Shown here: positions 56,496 through 64,000 of the stretch, piece after piece
How the letters are laid out: the number at the start of each line of letters is the position of its first letter
Position numbering within the stretch: position 1 is the stretch's first letter
Assembly (NCBI RefSeq): GCF_014652795.1
Contig: NZ_BMZM01000002.1
Span: 870,025 to 934,024, forward strand
Length of the DNA stretch: 64,000 nt
Reading direction: 5' to 3'
DNA from: Kushneria pakistanensis
GTDB taxonomy: Bacteria; Pseudomonadota; Gammaproteobacteria; Pseudomonadales; Halomonadaceae
Notes under the pieces: generated by a model
Database searches by the model: none
What the model saw: the letters and a program-made list of their open reading frames with translations, nothing else
Told to the model about the DNA's origin: nothing
Program-made: the position numbers and the translations under genes

Positions 56496-57382
56496 TCGAG
56501 CCGGCATCAATGCTGCTGGTGGCACGCCTTGTCTTCAATCTGGCCGCGCTGTTGCTCTGGGGTGGCAGTGTCTGCCTGCTGCTGATCGCGGATCGATCGC
56601 TGCGCGCGGCGTTCTGGCAGCGTCTGTTTCGCTGGGGTGTGGGCGCTGCCGCACTGGCCGGGCTCTCGACGTTTGTCACGCTGCCGATGCTGACCGCCTC
56701 GCTCGGGGGTGGCTGGAAAGAGGCGCTGGACGTCAACATGCTCACCCTGGTCGTCACGCGCACCGTAGTGGGCAGCGCCTGGGGCGGGCAGCTGGCGGCC
56801 TGTGTGGCGCTGGGCGCGGTACTTCTGGTTCGCCCGCTGCGCCGCCCGGCAGGCGTTGGCGTGGCCTCGGCGCTGATGCTGGCCACGCTCACCGTGTCGG
56901 GTCACACCGCAATGCACGACGGCGTGATCGGCATGCTGCACCGCTTCAACGACTGGGGCCATCTGCTGGCCGGCGGCTTCTGGCTGGGCGCACTGGTGCC
57001 GGTCGTGCTGTTGCTGCGCTGCCTGAAAGCGGCCGATACGCGTGCCGCGGCGATTCAGGCGCTGATCCGCTTTTCCAGCGTCGGCCATCTGGTCGTGGCG
57101 CTGGCAGTGCTGACAGGGATCATGAACACCTGGCTGGTGGTGGGGGGGCTGCCGCTGGATAGCGATGTGCTCTATCAGCGCTCGCTATGGCTCAAGGTCG
57201 CGCTGGTGGCGCTTTTGATCGTGATAGCGCTTTACAATCGCTATCGCCTGGTGCCACGGCTCTCTCGTGACCCCGGCGCGCTTGCCATACTGCGCCGGGT
57301 TTCCATCGCGGAAATTGTCATTCTGGTCATGGTGGTCGCACTGGTGAGCTGGTTTGGCACGCTCTCGCCCGGCCATGGCTGA
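56492..57382 (+). CDS. copD: Copper-resistance membrane protein CopD
   Basis: This 296-residue inner-membrane protein of eight hydrophobic segments belongs to the CopD family, thought to move copper across the membrane together with CopC. Markers: RLVFNLAALLLWGGSVCLL, HTAMHDGVIGMLHRFNDWGH with several histidines, and AGGFWLGALVPVVLLL. The start is a GTG at 56492 overlapping the copC stop (GTGA), which gives a coupled operon; an ATG at 56510 is the alternative. Length is normal for the family. Confidence 0.88.
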   Translation: MIEPASMLLVARLVFNLAALLLWGGSVCLLLIADRSLRAAFWQRLFRWGVGAAALAGLSTFVTLPMLTASLGGGWKEALDVNMLTLVVTRTVVGSAWGGQLAACVALGAVLLVRPLRRPAGVGVASALMLATLTVSGHTAMHDGVIGMLHRFNDWGHLLAGGFWLGALVPVVLLLRCLKAADTRAAAIQALIRFSSVGHLVVALAVLTGIMNTWLVVGGLPLDSDVLYQRSLWLKVALVALLIVIALYNRYRLVPRLSRDPGALAILRRVSIAEIVILVMVVALVSWFGTLSPGHG

Positions 57383-57448
57383 TCCTGCCGATTTGTCCGC
57401 TGGCGTCCGGCGGTTGCGGTTCGCAAGCGGAGATGACAGGCGGCAGGT

Positions 57449-58663
57449 TCAGTCCCATGCAGGAAAGGGGTCCCTGAGCGTGGCTACCCTATTGGCTGCG
57501 CCATCAGCGGGCAGGTCGATCAGGCAGCCCTCCAGTGCGGCGCGAATGGCGTGCTCATCCATGTGCTGGCCGATAAAGACCAGCTCATTGCGCCGGTCGC
57601 CGTACTGCGGATCCCAGTAGCGTTGCATGGCGTTTCTCCATGACGGATCGTCCGGCCAGCGCGCCTCGGGCATGCCGGCCCACCAGTAGCCATGGCGTTC
57701 GGTACGAATGAAGGCACCTGCCTGGCTCATGACGCCGACATGTGCCGGGCGCGTCGCCAGCCAGAAAAGCCCCTTGGCGCGTACCACGCCGGCCCAGCAG
57801 TCGGCGTCTTTGATAAAGTTGTCCAGACGTGCCGGATCAAAGGGGCGTCTCGCACGAAACACGAAGCTCTTGATGCCGTATTCCTCCGTTTCCGGCGTAT
57901 GTGCGTGGAAGTCGTTGAGCTCGCGGTACCACAGCGGGTGCTGATGCGAGCGCCGGGGATCATAAAGCCCGGTATCGAGCAGCTGATTAATGGCAACATC
58001 GGCGTAGTCGGTCTCGACGACATCGGCGCCGGCGTTAAGGCCATGGATAATCTCGCGCACCGCTACCCGGGTGGCCGGTGAGGCATCGCTGATCTTGTTG
58101 AGAATGATGCGATCGGCAAATTCGATCTGATCAACCATCAGATTCACCAGTGTGCGTTCATCACCTTCGCCATTGACTTCACCGCGCTCCTGCAGAAATT
58201 CGGTCGAGGCATAGTCCCTGAGCAGGCTGGCGGCATCCACCACCGTGATCATGGCATCAATGCGGGCAATATCGGCCAGCGAAAAGCCGTGTTCGTCGCG
58301 AAATTCGAAGGTGGCCGCGACCGGCAGCGGCTCCGAAATGCCGGTGGATTCAATCACCAGCGCGTCATAGCGCCCTTCACCGGCCAGACGGCTGACTTCC
58401 TCGATCAGATCGCCGCGCAGGGTGCAGCAGATGCAGCCGTTGGTCATCTCCACCATCGTCTCTTCGGTACGTGACAGATGGCTGTCGCCGCCGCGGACCA
58501 GGTCGGCGTCGATGTTGACCTCTGACATGTCGTTGACGATCACTGCCACCCGCCGGCCCTCGCGGTTGGCCAGCAGTCGATTGAGTAGGGTGGTCTTTCC
58601 CGCCCCCAGAAAACCGGAAAGAATGGTGACCGGGAGTCGGTTGCTGACAGTCGCTGTCGTCAT
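57449..58663 (-). CDS. zigA: COG0523 zinc metallochaperone GTPase (ZigA type)
   Basis: This 404-residue GTPase has Walker A in [12 protein letters not shown], the metal-binding CICC in [28 protein letters not shown] and ILNKISDA. The C-terminal half has [29 protein letters not shown] and [14 protein letters not shown], the ZigA sub-branch, which delivers zinc to proteins during zinc limitation. Histidines in [17 protein letters not shown] may add metal ligands. ATG 58663 has GAGA eight bases upstream. A near-consensus Zur box lies 13-31 bases upstream, so it should be expressed when zinc is scarce. Confidence 0.92.
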   Translation of the reverse strand: MTTATVSNRLPVTILSGFLGAGKTTLLNRLLANREGRRVAVIVNDMSEVNIDADLVRGGDSHLSRTEETMVEMTNGCICCTLRGDLIEEVSRLAGEGRYDALVIESTGISEPLPVAATFEFRDEHGFSLADIARIDAMITVVDAASLLRDYASTEFLQERGEVNGEGDERTLVNLMVDQIEFADRIILNKISDASPATRVAVREIIHGLNAGADVVETDYADVAINQLLDTGLYDPRRSHQHPLWYRELNDFHAHTPETEEYGIKSFVFRARRPFDPARLDNFIKDADCWAGVVRAKGLFWLATRPAHVGVMSQAGAFIRTERHGYWWAGMPEARWPDDPSWRNAMQRYWDPQYGDRRNELVFIGQHMDEHAIRAALEGCLIDLPADGAANRVATLRDPFPAWD

Positions 58664-58675
58664 GATATTTCTCGC

Positions 58676-58694
58676 AATGATATATCGTAACATT
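58676..58694 (-). promoter_or_regulatory. Zur box upstream of zigA
   Basis: On the minus strand AATGTTACGATATATCATT matches the gammaproteobacterial Zur consensus AATGTTATANTATAACATT at 15 of 18 defined positions. Confidence 0.75.
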
Positions 58695-58761
58695 AAAGGG
58701 TGAGATTGCTGCCCGGGCCGGCTCATCATGATGATGCCGATATGCCTGCTCGCGGTTCGGG

Positions 58762-59883
58762 TCAGCCGTCGAGGAAGTCGCCCAGGGTCATCTCCAGGGT
58801 TTCTCTGGGGATGTCGCGGGTAATGAACACCAGCCGCGAGAAGCGCTCGCCGCCCGGCCACGCCTCAAGCTCAACCGGCGGATGAAAGAGATGCTGCACG
58901 CCGTGGATCACCAGTGGCTTGTCGCGGCCCTCGATATCCAGCATGCCCTTGATGCGCAGCATGTCTTGGCCCATGAGGCTGGTGATCAGCGACAGCCACG
59001 CCTCCAGCCGTGAGGCCCTGATCGGGCGCTCGAACACGAAGCAGTGCGCGCGGATGTGATCATCGTGGCGGTTGAGGTCGCCTGCGGGGGCCGCCGGCAT
59101 CACACCGGCCTGAACCTCGGCCCGGTCAACGCTTGCAAACATCGCTTTCGGGGAGAGCGTGGGTGAATGCGGGGTAGCGGCATTCGAGGCGGCCTCGCCC
59201 AGCCAGCGCTGGATATCGGCGCTGCGCGCGTCCATGTCTTCCGGTCCCAGACCCAGGAGCTCATCGGCCTCGATACGGCCGTGATCCAGCAGCCTCTGCG
59301 TCGCCCCCGGATTGATCGCGGCGAGCCGCTGATGCAGGGCGTTCAGCTGCGCCTTTGAGGCCACATCCTGCTTGGTGATCAGCAGCATGTCCGCCATCGC
59401 CGCCTGGCGCAGGGCTTCCTCGTGGCGATCAAGGGTCGTGCTGCCGTTGGCAGCGTCCATGACGGTCACGATGCCATCGAGCGCATAGTGGCGCGCGACC
59501 TTCGCCTCGGTCATCAGGGTATGGACGATGGGCGCCGGGTCGGCCAGCCCGGTGGTCTCGATGATCAGCCGGTCAAACTGGCGCTGGCCTTCGCGGGCAA
59601 AGCGCCACACCGCATCCTTTAGCGTGCGGGCAAGGTCGGTGCGAATCGAGCAGCAGATACAGCCGTTGCTGAGCTCGATCTGCTCACCGTCGGTGCTGGC
59701 GGCAAAAAGCTGATGGTCCAGCCCGATCTCGCCGAACTCGTTGATGATGACCAGCGACCGTGACATGGCCGGCTGCTGTACCAGTTGATTGAGCAGGGTG
59801 GTCTTGCCACTGCCCAGAAAACCGGTCAGCAGAGTGACGGGAATACGATGTGTGGGCGTTGAAGGGCGATCAAGATAGGACAT
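58762..59883 (-). CDS. COG0523 CobW/YjiA-type GTPase
   Basis: This 373-residue GTPase shares the fold of its neighbour but belongs to another branch: Walker [25 protein letters not shown], the CICC in [26 protein letters not shown] and LITKQDVA as the guanine motif. The CobW C-terminal domain ([45 protein letters not shown]) matches YjiA-like proteins. It is the first of two same-strand COG0523 genes, separated by 98 bases. A Zur box lies 46-64 bases upstream of ATG 59883, implying zinc-dependent repression. Confidence 0.9.
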   Translation of the reverse strand: MSYLDRPSTPTHRIPVTLLTGFLGSGKTTLLNQLVQQPAMSRSLVIINEFGEIGLDHQLFAASTDGEQIELSNGCICCSIRTDLARTLKDAVWRFAREGQRQFDRLIIETTGLADPAPIVHTLMTEAKVARHYALDGIVTVMDAANGSTTLDRHEEALRQAAMADMLLITKQDVASKAQLNALHQRLAAINPGATQRLLDHGRIEADELLGLGPEDMDARSADIQRWLGEAASNAATPHSPTLSPKAMFASVDRAEVQAGVMPAAPAGDLNRHDDHIRAHCFVFERPIRASRLEAWLSLITSLMGQDMLRIKGMLDIEGRDKPLVIHGVQHLFHPPVELEAWPGGERFSRLVFITRDIPRETLEMTLGDFLDG

Positions 59884-59928
59884 GTCATGGCCTGAAAAAG
59901 CGGTGAGCGACTCACGTGATCAGTCAAT

Positions 59929-59947
59929 AATGTTACTTTATAACACT
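59929..59947 (-). promoter_or_regulatory. Zur box upstream of the second COG0523 gene
   Basis: Read on the plus strand, AATGTTACTTTATAACACT matches the palindromic Zur consensus AATGTTATANTATAACATT at 15 of 18 defined positions. Confidence 0.75.
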
Positions 59948-59993
59948 TTGGTCAACTCGGTATCGCGATTACCGGCTCACTGCCCCGTGCCGG

Positions 59994-60449
59994 TCAAACA
60001 CTGGTCGGGGTATCGGCTGAAGTGTCGGTCTTACGCGTTGCGGGTACGGGAAAGACCACGTCATAGACCCAGTTGAAGACAAAGGCATACACCACATAAA
60101 AAAGCGCCAGCGAGGTCACCAGCGGGGCGGCCTGGGCAAGCGTCTGACCCAGATAGAGTGCGATCAGCGGCAGCAGCACGCAGATCAGGCCCAGCTCGAA
60201 GCAGATGGCGTGAATCACGCGCATGATGACGTTTTTATGCACATGGCCGCGCAGGCGCTTGAGCATGTGATCCACGCCCAGGTTGTAAACGTAGTTCCAG
60301 ATTGTGGCGACCACGGCGCTGATGATGCCGACCATGCCCATGTGGGTCGTGTCCAGTGAGAAGAGCAGATGGCCAAGGGGAATGACGATCAAAAGGCCAA
60401 TGATTTCAAACATCAGGGTGTGGCGAATACGGTCAAGGGTAGTACGCAT
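59994..60449 (-). CDS. PACE-family proton-coupled efflux protein (AceI-like)
   Basis: This 151-residue protein has four membrane helices in two repeats of the bacterial transmembrane pair domain. The first holds RHTLMFEIIGLLIVIPLG with the essential glutamate (E15), then WNYVYNLGVDHM; the second holds HAICFELGLI and FNWVYDVVFP. PACE pumps export biocides such as chlorhexidine and probably short diamines. ATG 60449 is preferred over 60488 because it gives the normal N-terminus. The divergent LysR gene is a common partner. Confidence 0.88.
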   Translation of the reverse strand: MRTTLDRIRHTLMFEIIGLLIVIPLGHLLFSLDTTHMGMVGIISAVVATIWNYVYNLGVDHMLKRLRGHVHKNVIMRVIHAICFELGLICVLLPLIALYLGQTLAQAAPLVTSLALFYVVYAFVFNWVYDVVFPVPATRKTDTSADTPTSV

Positions 60450-60515
60450 GGCAGGAAACTTCCGGTTGGTGTTGCTACGCACTATCATTCATGAAAGTGC
60501 CAAACCCAAGTTGGA

Positions 60516-60538
60516 ATCCATCTGTTTTATTGATGGAT
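60516..60538. promoter_or_regulatory. Candidate LysR-type operator between the PACE and LysR genes
   Basis: ATCCATC and GATGGAT are perfect seven-base arms around nine bases in the 120-base divergent intergenic region, with an outer T-N11-A geometry possible. It is a natural site for the LysR-type protein to control both genes. Confidence 0.5.
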
Positions 60539-60569
60539 CACAAGTCAATGTTGTCCTGCAGAGTGCGTC

Positions 60570-61472
60570 ATGACCCCAACCCTTGAGCAGCTCAGCGCGC
60601 TGGTGGCCACTGCCGATACCGGCTCCTTTTCGGCAGCGGCACGACGTCTTGGCAAGGCGCAGTCGCTGGTCAGTACCCACGTGGCCAATCTGGAACTGGA
60701 TCTGGGCCTGACGCTCTTTGATCGCAGCGCCCGCCTGCCGGTGCTGACCGCAAGCGGCGTGCGCATGGTCGAGGAGGCCCGGGGCGTGCTGGCCCGGCGT
60801 GAGCGTTTTCTGGGCGTGGCAAGACGTCTTGAAGCCCATATCGAGCCGCGTCTGAGCCTGGCCATTGATGAGTTCTATCCCGAGCATCTGATTGGCGCGC
60901 TGATGCAGGATTTCGCCCGGCACTATCCGAGCGTGGAAATCGAGATGCACTTTCCGCTGCTGGAGGACGTCGGGCGCATGCTGGAGTCGGGACAGGCGGA
61001 TCTGGGCGTGATCTGCCGTCCGCAGCCCCTGTTTCCGTCACTCGAGACCCGCCCGCTGGGGCGTGTGCCGCTGAGGCTGGTGTGCGCTCAAAATCATCCG
61101 CTGGCGAATGCGGCAAGCGTGACGCCCGAGTGTCTGCGCCAGCATCGGCAACTGATCGTGGCCACCCGCGGTCAGCCCGGCTCACGGCTGGCCGAGCGTA
61201 TCGGGGCGGATGTGTGGTGGGTGGAGAGCCACTTCGTGATGCTGGAGCTGGTCAAGCACGGGGTCGGCTGGACGCTGATGTCCGATCACGTCATTGCGGC
61301 CTCACCGGCGCGGCCATCGCTGGTCACGCTCACCGCACCGGCACTTGAGCGCTGGGTGGCACTGGAGCTGGGCTGGCATGCCAGTCGCGGACTTGGCGTG
61401 GCGGGCAGCTGGCTGCGCGATCGCTTTCTCGCCCAGCCCCTGACGCCCCCGGTACCACTGGAGCGCGGCTGA
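60570..61472 (+). CDS. LysR-family transcription regulator
   Basis: This 300-residue regulator has the N-terminal helix-turn-helix (TGSFSAAARRLGKAQSLVSTHV, about residues 16-38, followed by NLELDLGLTLFDRS) and an effector domain of periplasmic-binding-protein type from residue 90. It is divergent from the PACE efflux gene, as AceR is from AceI, so it probably activates that gene in response to the pump's substrate. ATG 60570 has GAG nearby. Its stop lies six bases from the convergent HD-GYP gene stop. Confidence 0.9.
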   Translation: MTPTLEQLSALVATADTGSFSAAARRLGKAQSLVSTHVANLELDLGLTLFDRSARLPVLTASGVRMVEEARGVLARRERFLGVARRLEAHIEPRLSLAIDEFYPEHLIGALMQDFARHYPSVEIEMHFPLLEDVGRMLESGQADLGVICRPQPLFPSLETRPLGRVPLRLVCAQNHPLANAASVTPECLRQHRQLIVATRGQPGSRLAERIGADVWWVESHFVMLELVKHGVGWTLMSDHVIAASPARPSLVTLTAPALERWVALELGWHASRGLGVAGSWLRDRFLAQPLTPPVPLERG

Positions 61473-61477
61473 CGCCG

Positions 61478-63202
61478 TCACCAGGGTGTCAGGCCAAAGC
61501 CTGCGGGGCGCATCAACCCTTCCAGCGTCCCCAGCTGGGCAAAATCGACCCGGCTCAGGATGTCGTTCATGGTGCGTTCCTCGCGCTTCAGGTTGCGCAC
61601 CACGCGCACGCGTCGTGGCTGGCCGCTGTCATCAAGCTCCATCACCCAGGCCAGAAAACCATAGGAAAACTTCACCAGACTACCGATCGGGTAGAAGCCG
61701 TGGCGCTGGACATAGCGCGTGACCCAGTGTTTATCGAAACTCTCGGGACGATGATAAAGATAGCGATAGGCCTCGATGGCCGTTTTGCCCGGCCGGTCGC
61801 CGCGTGTACGCATCATGGCATCGACGGTATCAACCACGGCTGCCATGCGTGCGATCGGCGTGAGTGAATCGCCCTTGAGCCCATGGGGATAGCCGCTACC
61901 GTCCAGACGTTCATTGATGCATTGGATCACGTCATGGTGCATGGCCGGCGCCAGCCAGTCGACACCATCAAGCGCTTCCATCAGTACGGGCACGTGGCTG
62001 CGCAGGCGATCGCGCTGGCGGGTATCCAGACGCCCCTCGATCGAGGGCAGCGTATCGTCCACCAGCATCATCTTGCCCATGTCATGCACCAGTGCGGCCG
62101 CGACCGCATCGCGGGCATGCCGGGCATGCTCGGGCTCGGCCTCGATCAGATCGCCCAGCCGTACGGCCACATTCAGGGAGTGTTGTACCCAGGTCGGCTG
62201 CTGATGCAGGCAGTGCAGGGCATAAAAGAGATTCTGGCGTTGCTTGTTTAAAAGCCTCAGCAATATGTCGGCACTATCGAGCACGCAGTTCGCCGGCAGT
62301 GGGCGCTGATTTTGCAGGGCCAGCAAAAAGATATGCAGCTGACGGGCCACTTCGAGCAGGGCGCCCACCATGGGGGCCTGATCGGACTTTTGCCGTTGTC
62401 GCTTCGCGTTGCGCTTGTAGCCGGGCTGCTGGGAAGTATACAGCGGTGACGGGAAGCTCATGCGCCCGCCCTCGCCGGTGCGATAGGCCGTTTCCCGTTC
62501 GGTTTCATTGACCAGATACATCAGGCGCTGCTCGTGAGCGCGATCCGTATTGATAAAGATCACCCCAATGGCGGCGAAATGCGAACGCCCGGCCGGGTTG
62601 ATGTGACGAATCTGCCCCATCGAGGTGAACATTTCCTCATTGGGAAAGGACAGCTCGAGCCGGGCAATGAACTCATCGATTTTCAGCGGCGCGCTGGCAG
62701 CCAGAGGCACTTCCAGCAGCGCGCCACCGATCGAGAGGTTACGCAGTCGCCCGATGATGGGCGGCTGGTTTTCATACAGGGTAATCGCGGCCTTCACCTG
62801 CATGCCTTCCAGAAGAGGCACGCGGGTACTGTTGCGCTTGGCGGTGGTATATAGCACCTGGGGCAGCAAGCAGCGGATCTCGAGCAGATCGTTATTGCGC
62901 ACTACCTCAAGCGCCATCATGGCCTCAAGACGCAGCGTCTCGGTATCACCTTCGGCGTTGAGCGTCAGCGCCTGATCGACAAGCTCGGCGGCATTGAGGC
63001 TCTGGGCATCGAGCAGGGAGAGCGACAGGATTCGCTCCCTGTGATCGACCCGATGCAGTGTCACCGGATATACGGCCGAAGAATCGCTCGGGCTGATGGA
63101 CAGCGCATGGGTGTGATAACTCAGGGCCTCCATGACACCGGCGATATGCTCGGCGTCGCGGATTTCAATCTGGGGTGGTGGTTCCGGCGCCAAACTTTCC
63201 AT
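61478..63202 (-). CDS. PilZ (YcgR-like) + HD-GYP fusion protein
   Basis: This 574-residue cytoplasmic protein joins a YcgR-like N-terminal domain (about residues 15-118), a PilZ domain (about 119-235; RNSTR at 123-127 as the RxxxR motif and NLSIGG at 155-160 as the [D/N]xSxxG motif, both needed to bind c-di-GMP) and an HD-GYP phosphodiesterase domain (about 335-500). The latter keeps H341, HD at 373-374 (LVHDMGK), MHHD at 421-424 and DGSGYPHGLKGD with GYP at 437-439, so it should be active. It could sense and break down the same messenger. It is a single gene. Confidence 0.87.
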   Translation of the reverse strand: MESLAPEPPPQIEIRDAEHIAGVMEALSYHTHALSISPSDSSAVYPVTLHRVDHRERILSLSLLDAQSLNAAELVDQALTLNAEGDTETLRLEAMMALEVVRNNDLLEIRCLLPQVLYTTAKRNSTRVPLLEGMQVKAAITLYENQPPIIGRLRNLSIGGALLEVPLAASAPLKIDEFIARLELSFPNEEMFTSMGQIRHINPAGRSHFAAIGVIFINTDRAHEQRLMYLVNETERETAYRTGEGGRMSFPSPLYTSQQPGYKRNAKRQRQKSDQAPMVGALLEVARQLHIFLLALQNQRPLPANCVLDSADILLRLLNKQRQNLFYALHCLHQQPTWVQHSLNVAVRLGDLIEAEPEHARHARDAVAAALVHDMGKMMLVDDTLPSIEGRLDTRQRDRLRSHVPVLMEALDGVDWLAPAMHHDVIQCINERLDGSGYPHGLKGDSLTPIARMAAVVDTVDAMMRTRGDRPGKTAIEAYRYLYHRPESFDKHWVTRYVQRHGFYPIGSLVKFSYGFLAWVMELDDSGQPRRVRVVRNLKREERTMNDILSRVDFAQLGTLEGLMRPAGFGLTPW

Positions 63203-63442
63203 CGAAAGGCCTGCTCAATATAAGTAGTTCGCGACTTGATAGTGCAGCTATCAAGGTTATATCGGCCACAGCAGGCGTTAATTTAGATTAGTGCGTTACC
63301 CGGCGGGTGACAGGGACAACCGTGGAGGTCATGTCGTGGCATCACAGGACATAATGAAGTGGCTGATAGGCAGCGCTGCGTGATCGGGCTCACTGCACGC
63401 AACCCCTGTCTGCGGGCGTCCCGTGCAGTGATCAAGATCGTG

Positions 63443-64000
63443 TCAGTCCCATTCGGGGGCGAGGTTGTCGGGGCTGACAATGCGGCTGCCGGGGCGTGCC
63501 AGCGCCTGAATGGTCTGCATCTCCTCGTCTGACAGCTCGAAATCGAAGATATCGATATTGCCGGGGATGCGCTCGGCCCGGGTGCTGCGGGTCAGCGGCA
63601 CATCACCAAGCTGATGCACCCAGCGAAGTGCCACCTGAGCGGCACTCTTGCCGTGTCGGCGACCGATATCGGCCAGCGCTTCATCCCTGGCAGCCTCTCC
63701 CATGGCCATCACGAAAAAGCCCGTAAGCGGCACCCCCAGTTCGTGGGCGCGGCGGCGCAGCACGGTCTGATCAAGGTAAGGGTGAATCTCGACCTGGTTG
63801 GTCGCAATGGGCGCCTCGCTGAGTGCCACGGCGCGGGCAAGCTGCTCGCTGTTGTAGTTGCTGACGCCGATATGGCGTGCAAGGCCCCGGCTGCATGCCT
63901 CGTTCAAAAGCTCAATCTGGCGCTCGATGGGCATGGTATGCCCCGGCCAGTGCACCAGCAGCAGATCCACCTGCTCAAGATCGAGCCGCTCAAGGCTTTC
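63443..64000 (-). CDS. dkgB: 2,5-diketo-D-gluconate reductase B-like aldo/keto reductase (5' end outside window)
   Basis: The frame is open to the window edge (SLERLDLEQVDLLLVHWPGH precedes), so only about 185 C-terminal residues are seen and the N-terminal third is missing. The catalytic histidine is in LLVHWPGH; IGVSNYNSEQLARAV, TNQVEIHPYLDQ and the tail RIVSPDNLAPEWD closely match DkgB of E. coli, which reduces 2,5-diketogluconate to 2-keto-L-gulonate and also methylglyoxal. That product lies on the route to L-idonate, linking it to the idn genes at 36-39 kb, though 24 kb apart. Confidence 0.85.
   Translation of the reverse strand, partial: ESLERLDLEQVDLLLVHWPGHTMPIERQIELLNEACSRGLARHIGVSNYNSEQLARAVALSEAPIATNQVEIHPYLDQTVLRRRAHELGVPLTGFFVMAMGEAARDEALADIGRRHGKSAAQVALRWVHQLGDVPLTRSTRAERIPGNIDIFDFELSDEEMQTIQALARPGSRIVSPDNLAPEWD

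Noticed and set aside
63283-63480. 65-codon minus-strand frame beyond dkgB
   Set aside because: It overlaps the dkgB 3' end in another frame and has no ribosome site or recognisable feature.

Overview
This 64 kb window is GC-rich, densely coded bacterial chromosome. I infer a gammaproteobacterium of the Halomonadaceae type (Halomonas/Kushneria-like). The basis is the Pseudomonas-like order thrB - DUF2782 gene - polA, a NhaC-type Na+/H+ antiporter, a TRAP dicarboxylate transporter and the general protein flavour; no rRNA is present to confirm it. I saw no insertion sequence, prophage, tRNA, rRNA or CRISPR array.

Layout. 1-9.2 kb: the end of an unknown gene, then a peptide transporter/aminopeptidase P pair, small unknown proteins, a metallophosphoesterase, a YfeH-type symporter, YdfG and NhaC. 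9.3-19.8 kb: housekeeping genes, namely transhydrogenase pntAB, arginine decarboxylase speA, homoserine kinase thrB, a DUF2782 protein, DNA polymerase I and a META-domain lipoprotein. 19.8-22.4 kb: a Crp/Fnr-type regulator and gnd. 22.4-27.3 kb: a Fur-box-flanked siderophore-uptake island (MFS transporter, siderophore-interacting reductase, TonB-dependent receptor) with an orphan reading-frame remnant at its end. 27.4-34.7 kb: an unknown membrane protein, a DctPQM TRAP transporter, a Tat-exported oxalate decarboxylase and a class I fumarase. 35.4-42.5 kb: a sugar-acid island with two GntP permeases, IdnO, IdnD, a 2-hydroxyacid dehydrogenase and an aldo/keto reductase; gnd and dkgB lie elsewhere in the window. 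42.6-44.7 kb: a three-gene operon of small envelope proteins (DUF3618, YqjE/DUF1469 and a coiled-coil/membrane protein).

45-54.2 kb: a TetR regulator divergent from two tandem paralogous three-subunit molybdenum hydroxylase operons of the PaoABC type. The first iron-sulfur subunit lacks a Tat signal and the second has one, which suggests a cytoplasmic and a periplasmic version. 54.3-57.4 kb: a NodB/PuuE-type deacetylase, an SDR and the copper proteins CopC/CopD. 57.4-59.9 kb: two COG0523 (CobW-type) GTPases, each preceded by a near-consensus Zur box. 60-64 kb: a PACE efflux protein with a divergent LysR regulator, a YcgR-like PilZ + HD-GYP fusion, and dkgB, which runs off the window.

The most interesting points are the paired Zur boxes in front of the two COG0523 genes, the duplicated PaoABC-like operons with different predicted locations, an IdnD without its structural-zinc cysteines, interleaved inverted repeats between oxdC and the fumarase gene, and a possible short leader or small RNA in the Fur-controlled intergenic region. 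Functions come from motif recognition only; no database search was run.
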